A stretch of 64,000 bases of DNA from CAZJYI01 sp964550025 (GTDB lineage: Bacteria > Verrucomicrobiota > Kiritimatiellia > UBA8416 > CAYOBW01). The notes beneath the pieces are model-generated. The model searched no databases. It saw only the letters and a program-made list of their open reading frames with translations, and was not told where the DNA came from. Position numbers and translations under genes: made by a program. Below are positions 57,395 through 64,000 of the stretch, piece by piece; position 1 is the first letter of the stretch, and every line of letters starts with the position of its first letter. Location: contig CAZJYI010000025.1 of NCBI GenBank assembly GCA_964550025.1, positions 31,458 through 95,457 of the forward strand, given 5' to 3'.

Positions 57395-58303
57395 ATGTTC
57401 AAGACTTGTATTCGCATTGTGTCCGTGTCCGTTCTGCTTGCCGGCGCAGTGCTTGCCGACGGCATGCCCATCGCGCCCGGCGCGAAGTTGGAGAAGCTGG
57501 CCGACGGTTTCAAGTTCACGGAGGGACCGGCGGTTGACGCGGAGGGCAACGTGGTCTTCACCGACCAGCCCAACAACCGCATCATGAAATGGAGCATCGA
57601 CGGGGAACTGACGACGTTCAAGCAGCCGTGTGGACGCTCTAACGGCCTGTACTTTGACAAGGAGGGCAACCTCTGGGCCTGCGCGGACGAGAAGAACGAG
57701 CTGTGGTGCATCCCGCCGTCCGGAGAGCCCAAGGTGATCGTCAAGGACTACCAGGGGAAACTGCTCAACGGTCCGAACGATCTCTGGTTCCGCCCCGACG
57801 GCGGGCTCTATTTCACCGACCCTTTCTACAAGCGCCCGTACTGGAAGCGTGGCCCGAGAGAACAGGATGTCCAAGCCGTCTACTACGTTTCCCCCGACCG
57901 GAGAGCGGTCACACGCGTGGCCGACGACCTGAAACAACCCAACGGCATCGTGGGCACACCGGACGGCAAGACGCTTTACGTGGCCGACATCGGCGCAAGG
58001 AAGACCTACGCCTACGACATCCGGGCGGACGGAACACTTGCCGGCAAGCGACTGTTCTGCGAGATGGGTTCCGACGGGATGACGCTCGACAGCGCGGGCA
58101 ACCTGTACCTGACGGGAAAAGGCGTGACCGTGTTCGACAAGACGGGGAAGAAGCTCGGCAACATCATGGTCCCTGAACGCTGGACCGCCAACGTCTGTTT
58201 CGGCGGCAGAAACATGGACACCCTGTTCATCACCGCGAGCAAGGGGCTGTATGGGCTGAAGATGGAGACGCGGGCGGCGGGGAAGAGGGGAAATGTCGAA
58301 TGA
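57395..58303 (+). CDS. SMP-30/gluconolactonase-like secreted lactonase
   Basis: AAGGAGG lies eight bases before the ATG. After a signal peptide ('VSVSVLLAGAVLADG') the protein is a six-bladed propeller of the SMP-30/LRE family. The metal-ligand positions are 'KFTEGPAVDAEGNVVFTD', 'GRSNGLYFDKEGNLW', 'LLNGPNDLWFRPDGGLYFTDP', 'QPNGIVGTPDGKTLYVAD' and 'GMTLDSAGNLYLT'. Such enzymes hydrolyse sugar lactones with a divalent metal. The divergent FAD oxidoreductase could produce the lactone, making a functional pair plausible. The last residues (GKRGNVE) and stop are encoded by a GGGAAATGTCGAATGA-type repeat. Confidence 0.92.
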   Translation: MFKTCIRIVSVSVLLAGAVLADGMPIAPGAKLEKLADGFKFTEGPAVDAEGNVVFTDQPNNRIMKWSIDGELTTFKQPCGRSNGLYFDKEGNLWACADEKNELWCIPPSGEPKVIVKDYQGKLLNGPNDLWFRPDGGLYFTDPFYKRPYWKRGPREQDVQAVYYVSPDRRAVTRVADDLKQPNGIVGTPDGKTLYVADIGARKTYAYDIRADGTLAGKRLFCEMGSDGMTLDSAGNLYLTGKGVTVFDKTGKKLGNIMVPERWTANVCFGGRNMDTLFITASKGLYGLKMETRAAGKRGNVE

Positions 58304-58401
58304 CGAACGCTGAATCTCGAATGCTGAACTGAGATCCGGGCGTGCCTTTCCACTCTCACTTCGACATTGAGCATTCAGTGTTCAATATTCGATATTTCCC
58401 T
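58287..58401. repeat. Inverted-repeat element overlapping the lactonase stop
   Basis: The left arm starts GGGAAATGTCGAATGACG (58288) with units ending GAATCTCGAATGCTG; the right arm ends TTCGATATTTCCC (near 58400). The two arms are imperfect reverse complements over about 42 bases, with about 35 bases between. The left arm includes the stop codon of the SMP-30 gene. Confidence 0.75.
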
Positions 58402-58469
58402 TCCCCAAGACCGCACACCCACGAAACAAGGGTATGTGGAGGGACGAGCCGAGCGGTGCCGCGGGCTCC

Positions 58470-59540
58470 TCACTGCCCACGCTCCCACTTCTCCACCGTC
58501 CGGTCGATCTCGGAAGCGATCTTCCGACGCGCGTCCTTGCGCGGGCAGCCCGTCATCAGCAATTGGTCATAGCGCGTGTGCTCATGCCGGATGTGGGCGA
58601 CGACGGCGAGGCGGATCGCCTCCTGGTGCAGTTGCCGCCCGGCCGCGGAGCGCCCCACGCGTCCGCTGCCTCGCCGCGCGGTGTGGGCTGCAATCTCCCG
58701 GGCCTCGTTCGGCGGACACCCCGGGTACAGCTCGCAGATTGTAGCCGCCATCTCCTCCACCAGTCTCCCGTCCTCACGCTCTCGGCGTTCGGCACCCCGC
58801 GCTCGTTGGGCCGCGCGGCGGTCCGCGTCCGACAGGCATTCCTGCTCGGCCTGCTCGATGGCCCGAGCCGTAACCAGGATGCCGCGGCGCTCGTAACGCT
58901 TGCCCCGGCGGTTGAACTGGAGTACCAGGGCGGAAAGCGGGCTGTACTTCCTGGCGCGGCGTGACATGGCGGCATCGCCGCTGGGCAGAAATTCGAGGTG
59001 ATCCAGGTCGGCGCACCGCAGACAGAGGCTCTTGTCCTTCTCTCGGAACAGGAAGTCGCCTCGCGTCATTTCGTCGCCGCATTCTTCGCAGGCGAGTGCG
59101 CTTCGGACGGTCATGAACACAACAAGGTCGGGCGGCTTGTTGAGCTTCTTCCTGAGCGCTTCCAGCTTGCGCGGCGTAATGTCGGCAGGCGCGTAGCACG
59201 TGCGAAAGAAAGTCTCCCTCTCGGGGTCGGCGCCGGCGGTCACGTTGAGTTGGTATGACTGGTCACGTCCGGTCGCCCGGAATGTGGCCTCGACGGGAAC
59301 GAGCCCTTGGTTGTGCGCCCACTCCGTGAAGGTTCGGAACGTCTGCGCCAGCTTCTTCTCGCCGCAATGGATGTGCGGCTCAAGGCACTCGTGCACTCCC
59401 TTTTCCCACATGCGCACATGCGACGATGCCAGAAACCCGATCTGCTTGAGCAGTTCTATCGGCGACACGTACCCCTTCACGTCGAGCACACACTCCGCCG
59501 CTCTTATCACGCGTTGATTCAGTTCGCCTGTGTTCGCCAT
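58470..59540 (-). CDS. DUF2293-domain protein with zinc-ribbon-like cysteines
   Basis: The ATG at 59540 (GGGAG eight bases upstream) gives 356 residues; the frame further upstream is translated repeat. The C-terminal 90 residues carry the DUF2293 pattern: 'ICELYPGCPPNEAREIAAH', 'IRHEHTRYDQLLMTGCPRKDA' and 'RRKIASEIDRTVEKWE'. In the middle is a CxxC...CxxC pair ('CEECGDEMTRGDF', 'SLCLRCADLDHL'), probably a zinc ribbon. The N-terminal half is unassigned. DUF2293 function is not established. No partner gene is adjacent, and repeat elements flank it on both sides. Confidence 0.85.
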   Translation of the reverse strand: MANTGELNQRVIRAAECVLDVKGYVSPIELLKQIGFLASSHVRMWEKGVHECLEPHIHCGEKKLAQTFRTFTEWAHNQGLVPVEATFRATGRDQSYQLNVTAGADPERETFFRTCYAPADITPRKLEALRKKLNKPPDLVVFMTVRSALACEECGDEMTRGDFLFREKDKSLCLRCADLDHLEFLPSGDAAMSRRARKYSPLSALVLQFNRRGKRYERRGILVTARAIEQAEQECLSDADRRAAQRARGAERREREDGRLVEEMAATICELYPGCPPNEAREIAAHTARRGSGRVGRSAAGRQLHQEAIRLAVVAHIRHEHTRYDQLLMTGCPRKDARRKIASEIDRTVEKWERGQ

Positions 59541-59584
59541 CAGTCCAGCTCCCACCCCCTGCAGTAGGACTTCTTCTCCTCCCG

Positions 59585-59720
59585 TCAATGTCGAATACTG
59601 AATAGCGAATGATGAATCTCCAAGTGGGAGGGAACAGACCTCAATGAGCGGGGTAGAGGCTGTCTCCCTCCCTACTTCGACATTCAACATTCAGTATTCG
59701 TTATTCGACATTTCCCCCTC
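59585..59720. repeat. Inverted-repeat element between DUF2293 and NagB-like genes
   Basis: The left arm (about 59586-59640: AATGTCGAATACTGAATAG..., ending with GGGAGGGA) pairs with the right arm (about 59668-59718: TCCCTCCC ... GTTATTCGACATTTCCCC). It is the same family as 58287-58401, with a 30-base centre. Confidence 0.72.
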
Positions 59721-59724
59721 CCCG

Positions 59725-60654
59725 TCAGTGCATCTCCACCTGGCAGGCGCCGAGGCCGCCGCGGTAGTAGTTGAACTGCACGTTGGGGTGGTCGGCCAGC
59801 AGCGACATGGGGACCGCGGAGTCGACGATACGCTTGGAGATCATCAGCGCCGTCAAGCGCTGTCCGAGCGGGTTGTCGTGCATTCCGGCCTGCCAGATCG
59901 ACACGCGTTCGGCCTGCCATGTCTCCCGCGGCCCGACCGTCACGGCCTGTTGCGGCACAAGCGTGATGTTGCCGCCGCCCGAGGTGCGCGCGTTTTGTGC
60001 CAGCGTGATCGGGTGCAGTTCGACGACGCGCGTGCCGAGTTGGCGATACTCCTCGGGAGAGGGCGGCGCATCGGCATAGGCGCCCTCTCGGCGGAACGGG
60101 TCGTTGAAAGCCCAGTGCTTGACGTCGCCCTGCCCGCCCTGCATAACCACGCAGCGCACGCCGTCCCAGCTCGCGCTGTATCCGGCCGTGTCCGCCTTCG
60201 GGAAATGCAGGTTTGCCTCGGGTATTGCCAACTCGGGGCGGATGCGGTTGAAACAGAGCTCCCGGTCGGCCTTCTCAAACGAGAGCGGGTGGTCGGTTGG
60301 GACCTCCCGCCCGTCCTGGACCCATTCGTCCATGCCCCAGAAGTGCGCGTCGGCCAAACCAAGGTCGAAGGCATTGACGAGTCGGGCCACCAGGGGCAGT
60401 TGCTCGGTCGGCCCGATCGGACCGCAGATGCCGGCCGGGTTGTCGGGCGTCGCCTGACGCCAGGCCTCGACATACTCAAGCGCTTCGGCCAGGTAGAAAT
60501 CCTCGAGCGTGTCGTAGAACCGCACGTCGAAACCGGGGCGAGCCAGTTGCTCGAGGTCTTCGACCGTCAGGCGCGCGGCGTCCTCAATCAACTCCTCCTC
60601 GAGCGTGGTATAGTCCCACCAGTCCGGGGCGATGCGGCTTAGTTTCCTTGGCAT
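59725..60654 (-). CDS. Glucosamine-6-phosphate deaminase-like protein (NagB/6PGL family)
   Basis: GAGGAGG lies five bases before the ATG. The fold signatures of NagB are visible: '[19 protein letters not shown]' (phosphate-binding loop), '[13 protein letters not shown]' with D109 and E110 (equivalent to the active-site 'MDEY' region), and '[19 protein letters not shown]' in place of the usual 'GxGxDGHIAFNEP', then '[13 protein letters not shown]'. With 309 residues and several changes at key sites it is a divergent member; the substrate may be an amino-sugar other than GlcN6P. It is followed upstream, on the same strand, by a PIG-L deacetylase gene, which supports an amino-sugar pathway. Confidence 0.82.
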   Translation of the reverse strand: MPRKLSRIAPDWWDYTTLEEELIEDAARLTVEDLEQLARPGFDVRFYDTLEDFYLAEALEYVEAWRQATPDNPAGICGPIGPTEQLPLVARLVNAFDLGLADAHFWGMDEWVQDGREVPTDHPLSFEKADRELCFNRIRPELAIPEANLHFPKADTAGYSASWDGVRCVVMQGGQGDVKHWAFNDPFRREGAYADAPPSPEEYRQLGTRVVELHPITLAQNARTSGGGNITLVPQQAVTVGPRETWQAERVSIWQAGMHDNPLGQRLTALMISKRIVDSAVPMSLLADHPNVQFNYYRGGLGACQVEMH

Positions 60655-60705
60655 GTGGTCCTCCTCGTATCCTGGGCTCTATGGTCAGACCTGGTCGGCC
60701 GAGTT

Positions 60706-61557
60706 CTACTCCAAGGACTCGGAAGACTTGGCGTCTTCCGCTACTCTGTTCCGGCCGCATCGGAGAATGTCCTGTTGATTCGCGGCAGGATTCGGCAGAT
60801 AGAACGCCCCCAGTGCTTCCCCCAACGGGTCACAATCCTCCGACGTGTATCCCCAGTGCAGATGCCGTCGCCAGCCCTCGCTGCACTCGAAGCGGCCGGA
60901 GAGCCGGCCCGCGGCCCGGTCCTGGCGCTGCATTTCGGCCAGGTAGGAGTTCTGCCCCTGGCTGACATCCAGCCAGTCCTGTTGGCTCTGGTGCGCCCGC
61001 AGTGCGTGCAGCTTGGCTTCCTGCATCGCGGTGACATCCACGAACGCATCGGGCGTGACGGGATTGCGCAGCCCGTCGCACAGGCCGTGCGGCATCGCGT
61101 GATAGACGGCCACCTCTTTGAACGGCGGCCGGGTGGGCGGCTCGGTCCGGAAGTTGGGCATGCTATGTGTAAAGGCGGCGGTCACGGCCAGCCGGCAAGT
61201 GATCATGTGGTCTTCCATGTAGTCCGCGGGCGGGTGCGTCAGGACGATATCGGGAGCCACCTCGTGCAGCACAGCCGCGAGGCGGCGCAAGTGGTAGAGG
61301 TCGTAGAGGATCTCGAGGTCGCTGGAGAACGGCGGGTGCCAGACGGCGCCCAACCGGTCGGCCGCCTCGCGCGCTTCCCGGGCGCGGACGTCAGCGAGCT
61401 CATCGGGCGGCACGTGCTGGCTGCCGCAGTTGCCGGAAGAGACGTTCAGGCAGTGGATCTCCCATCCCGCCTGCTTGAGCAGTAGCAGCGTGCCGGCCAT
61501 CTTGAACTCGATATCATCCGGATGCGCCCCGATGGCAATTGCTATTCCTGAGTCCAT
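60706..61557 (-). CDS. PIG-L/LmbE family N-acetyl sugar deacetylase
   Basis: The start at 61557 gives 'MDSGIAIAIGAHPDDIEF' directly, which is the standard beginning of the family; the AHPDDIE motif supplies the zinc ligands H12 and D15 and the base D14. The third ligand region is 'HPPADYMEDHMITCRLA' (H-x2-D...H). The rest ('NCLNVSSGNCG'-like strand and 'WGYTSEDCDPL') is typical of the LmbE fold. These enzymes remove acetyl groups from GlcNAc conjugates. The adjacent NagB-like gene, 51 bases downstream, could act on the freed amino sugar. Confidence 0.9.
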   Translation of the reverse strand: MDSGIAIAIGAHPDDIEFKMAGTLLLLKQAGWEIHCLNVSSGNCGSQHVPPDELADVRAREAREAADRLGAVWHPPFSSDLEILYDLYHLRRLAAVLHEVAPDIVLTHPPADYMEDHMITCRLAVTAAFTHSMPNFRTEPPTRPPFKEVAVYHAMPHGLCDGLRNPVTPDAFVDVTAMQEAKLHALRAHQSQQDWLDVSQGQNSYLAEMQRQDRAAGRLSGRFECSEGWRRHLHWGYTSEDCDPLGEALGAFYLPNPAANQQDILRCGRNRVAEDAKSSESLE

Positions 61558-61653
61558 ATCCCTAACAGAAGTCCATCTGAACCATCCGGGGTTATCCCCT
61601 CTCCCCATCCATACCGTCCGTGTAGTCCGTGGTGGTTCCCCTCCTGCCCGCGC

Positions 61654-62754
61654 TCACTCGATCTCGAAGTTGGCCCACGGGTTGCGGTTGTCGAAATTCG
61701 ATCCGGGGCTGCGCAGTATCTGGCCTACGTTGGACCGGCCGGACAGGATGTAGTTGGTGGTCGAGTTGCTCCAGCCGGCGCTGTTCCCATAGATCAGGTT
61801 GCCGTCCGCCATGTCCTGCAAGCCGACACCATTTTCCATGATGTTGTTCTGCGCCACGCGGTTGCCGCCCCCCGTCAGGAGAAGCCCGATGTGGTTGTCG
61901 GTCAGGTTGTTGTTTTCGATGCGATTGGCATTGCCCCGCACGTGAATGCCGGCCCCGGCCCTGGATGTTCTGCCGTTCTCGCCGCAGTTGTTGTTCTGCA
62001 GCAGGCAGCTCCACTCGGCGGAGATGCCGTTCGTGCCGTTTGTCACGCTGAGGCATCTGCTGACCGTCGCGTAATAGGTCACGAATATCCCGTGTCCCCC
62101 GTTGTGCTCCGCCATGCACTCGACGATCTGCGCGCCGCCGCCGCCGCGAAACCCGTCCCCCCCGTTGTCGCTGGCCTTGCACCCGGTCACTGTGCTCGCA
62201 TCCCCGACAACGATCCCGGGACCACCGCAGTCCATCGCCGCGCAGCGTTCGAGCGTGGAGTCGAAGCCGACCCGCATGCCGCCCACACCGTTCTCGTAGA
62301 ACCTGACGTTGGACACGTCCGTGTTGTGCGCGGCGGGGGCGAAGAGCCCCCAGCCGGACCATTCCCCGACGACACCGTTGCGGATGGTGACGTTGTGAAC
62401 TCCGTTGGAGATGAAGATGCCGTGAAACGCGCCATTGGTACCCCAGATCGAAAAACCGTTCAGGTCCAATCCGACGTCATGGGCTGCGATCGTGATGCCG
62501 TGGCGACCGGCCACACCGTCCAGGCTGTCGGTCAGGTAGTACGACCCCGAGTTCGTAATCACGATGGGCAGCTCGTAGATCGCCGTTCGGGGCTCGACCT
62601 GGTTGAGCGTCTTCATCGTGGCAACGGGTTTCCCGTCGCTGAACGCGTCGTCCGGAGGGTCCAGGCTCGTCGTCCCGACGGTCACACCATCCGCCGCGCA
62701 CACCCCCGCGCCGACGGCCAACCAGAGCAGCAGTGCCAGCCATTTCTTCTTCAT
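61654..62754 (-). CDS. Secreted right-handed parallel beta-helix protein
   Basis: GGGAG lies eight bases before the ATG at 62754. The signal peptide is 'KKKWLALLLWLAVGAGVCA'. The mature 345 residues are a parallel beta-helix of NosD/Beta_helix type: 'LNGFSIWGTNGAFHGIFI', 'NVTIRNGVVGEWSG', 'GIVVGDASTVTGCKASDN' and 'NANRIENNNLTDNHIGLLL'. The C-terminus 'SPGSNFDNRNPWANFEIE' is a common end in this phylum. No catalytic residues are evident; polysaccharide or surface binding is likely. The frame upstream of 62754 is not signal-like. Confidence 0.9.
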   Translation of the reverse strand: MKKKWLALLLWLAVGAGVCAADGVTVGTTSLDPPDDAFSDGKPVATMKTLNQVEPRTAIYELPIVITNSGSYYLTDSLDGVAGRHGITIAAHDVGLDLNGFSIWGTNGAFHGIFISNGVHNVTIRNGVVGEWSGWGLFAPAAHNTDVSNVRFYENGVGGMRVGFDSTLERCAAMDCGGPGIVVGDASTVTGCKASDNGGDGFRGGGGAQIVECMAEHNGGHGIFVTYYATVSRCLSVTNGTNGISAEWSCLLQNNNCGENGRTSRAGAGIHVRGNANRIENNNLTDNHIGLLLTGGGNRVAQNNIMENGVGLQDMADGNLIYGNSAGWSNSTTNYILSGRSNVGQILRSPGSNFDNRNPWANFEIE

Positions 62755-62848
62755 GCATTGATCTCCCGTTTTTCCTGGGTCTTTCCTACTCCAGACATCG
62801 CCCCGCGTCAAAGCCGAATGTGCGGAAAGGGGGCCGGGTGAGACCGGA

Positions 62849-64000
62849 TCAGTAATCGTGCGGCCGGTAGTCCGGTGGATAGGGAGTGGTTGACAGCGTC
62901 CCGAGGCTGCGGCGCGTGCAGTAGGGGATGAAGCCGTACCCGGGCGCGAGCTCGCGGTAGACGTGCGTGGCCATGTTGGACCCGTCCACATCCTGCGCGT
63001 ACTCGCAGCAGAAGATCGGGATACCGCGCTCCTTCATCGGCGCCAGAAACTCCAGGACCTCCTCCGTGTAGTTCGAGTAACCGGGATCCGGTCCGTTGGT
63101 GGTCCACTGGTTGTAGCCCCCGGCCAGATTCCAGTTAGTAAAGGAATCGGGATTGAAACCGTCGAGCCAGATGGCTTCCAGCGCGATGCCGTCGATGATC
63201 TCCGCGTACCGGTTCGTGTCGTACTGGTAGAGATCGGAAGCGTTCTGAGCGATCACCAGGTAGTTCGGATTGGTCCGCCTGGCGTGTGTGCGGATCCCCG
63301 CGATGAAGTCGAACATCGCCTCAGCGGTGTCGATGTCCCGGTCGTCCGCGAAATTGACCACGTCGTCATGGGAGAAGGCTTCCACCCAGTCCATGTAGAT
63401 CCCGTCGAACCCGAGCTGAAGTGTTACGCCGACGTGGCTCATGCCCTCGTGCCCGTAGATGACGATGTTGCTCCAGGTGTTTGTCCAGAACGCCACCGGG
63501 AAGTTGCCCTCCCATTCGTTCGGGTCTTCGCCCAGTACCCACTCCGGGTTTCCGATCTCCCAGCCGTCCTTCCAGTACCAGCGCCAGTCTTCCGCCTGGC
63601 CCATGTCGATGTAGGCCAGGACGATCGGGTCTTTGAAGTAGTGTTTCTTGTTGTAATCGCGGATGCCTTCGATCAGGTCAATCATGTCCTGCGCGGTAAC
63701 ACTGGTCTCCTCGGGGTCGGTTATGACGGGCTCCAATACATACATGTCGAAGTGCGTGCCGAGGAGGAGGTCGAAATTGTCCTGTACGTGTTGAATATTG
63801 TAACACCACGTCCGAACGTCGCCCAACGTCACCTTGTGCCAGTTCGTGTCGGACGCACGAATGCGGTAGAATTGCTGCTCGGTGTCGAGGTCGTCGAAGT
63901 CCACGACGTCTTCCCACCGCATGAGGGTCGACGTCGCCATAACGGTTTCGGTTGCGATGACACCCTCGTCGAGCGCATCCAGCCACTCGACCTGGTATTC
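62849..64000 (-). CDS. GH114-like exported protein, 5' end beyond the window
   Basis: The open frame reaches the right window edge without a stop, so the N-terminus is missing. The visible part begins with a beta module ending 'EQQFYRIRASD', then a TIM-barrel resembling GH114 (endo-alpha-1,4-polygalactosaminidase) and TM1410-type proteins: 'IVLAYIDMGQAEDWRWYW', 'LGFDGIYMDWVEAF' (likely catalytic Asp region), 'NPNYLVIAQNASDLY', 'IDGIALEAIWLDGF' and 'GIPIFCCEYAQD'. The unusual point is that the beta module stands at the front rather than the end. The stop is at 62849, about 95 bases from the beta-helix gene start. Confidence 0.82.
   Translation of the reverse strand, partial: EYQVEWLDALDEGVIATETVMATSTLMRWEDVVDFDDLDTEQQFYRIRASDTNWHKVTLGDVRTWCYNIQHVQDNFDLLLGTHFDMYVLEPVITDPEETSVTAQDMIDLIEGIRDYNKKHYFKDPIVLAYIDMGQAEDWRWYWKDGWEIGNPEWVLGEDPNEWEGNFPVAFWTNTWSNIVIYGHEGMSHVGVTLQLGFDGIYMDWVEAFSHDDVVNFADDRDIDTAEAMFDFIAGIRTHARRTNPNYLVIAQNASDLYQYDTNRYAEIIDGIALEAIWLDGFNPDSFTNWNLAGGYNQWTTNGPDPGYSNYTEEVLEFLAPMKERGIPIFCCEYAQDVDGSNMATHVYRELAPGYGFIPYCTRRSLGTLSTTPYPPDYRPHDY

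Noticed and set aside
62755..62991. N-terminal extension of the small beta-helix protein
   Set aside because: It overlaps the end of the GH114-like gene and is Ser/Thr/Arg-rich shadow sequence; the ATG at 62754 has a ribosome site and a signal peptide.

Overview
The window is GC-rich DNA from a bacterium, most likely of the Planctomycetes-Verrucomicrobia-Lentisphaerae group and probably Kiritimatiellota. The indications are modular secreted beta-helix proteins with repeated 'VATNG..APY..W..AATNIQAA' modules, a GH172/DUF2961 enzyme, very large RHS proteins with signal peptides, thrombospondin-type DxDxDG tails, and many intergenic palindromes. The phylum call is inference from protein style; no rRNA or tRNA gene was recognised. 

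Layout. 1-3.3 kb: a truncated unknown gene and ligA, which carries an insertion. 3.4-18.6 kb: a minus-strand RHS island with a 1887-residue RHS protein, a RAYT/IS200-like transposase bounded by perfect 26-bp inverted repeats, a 2507-residue RHS protein and a mini-RHS protein sharing its signal peptide and upstream DNA. 19.2-20.9 kb: a secreted DNRLRE protein broken by an in-frame TGA. 21.2 kb: a YbgC-type thioesterase. 21.7-30.0 kb: a complete tryptophan locus on the minus strand, trpE-trpG-trpD-trpC-[PAS/receiver protein]-trpF-trpB-trpA, mostly with overlapping ends, but with a repeat element between trpG and trpD. 30.2-34.0 kb: a Uma2 nuclease divergent from a RelE-like/SF1 helicase/ankyrin fusion, the best candidate here for an undescribed defence-type gene. 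34.0-40.5 kb: a secreted TIM-barrel-like protein, a large secreted subtilase and a HAD-IIA phosphatase. 40.7-47.6 kb: an operon for an RbsABC-type sugar ABC transporter, a trypsin-like protease and a GH172-like enzyme. 48.1-53.7 kb: a giant secreted beta-helix protein. 53.8-64 kb: a secreted unknown protein, an FAD oxidoreductase divergent from an SMP-30 lactonase, a DUF2293 protein, a NagB-like/PIG-L pair, a small beta-helix protein and a GH114-like protein cut by the window end. 

Functionally this is an environmental saccharide user: most accessory genes encode exported proteins or act on sugars, next to housekeeping ligA and trp genes. The strongest sequence-level signal outside genes is the repeat content. 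There are at least four palindromic element families, long inverted repeats built of degenerate 8-9 nt units, and two copies of a hairpin element each nested inside a different but perfect inverted repeat. Several genes end inside such repeats.
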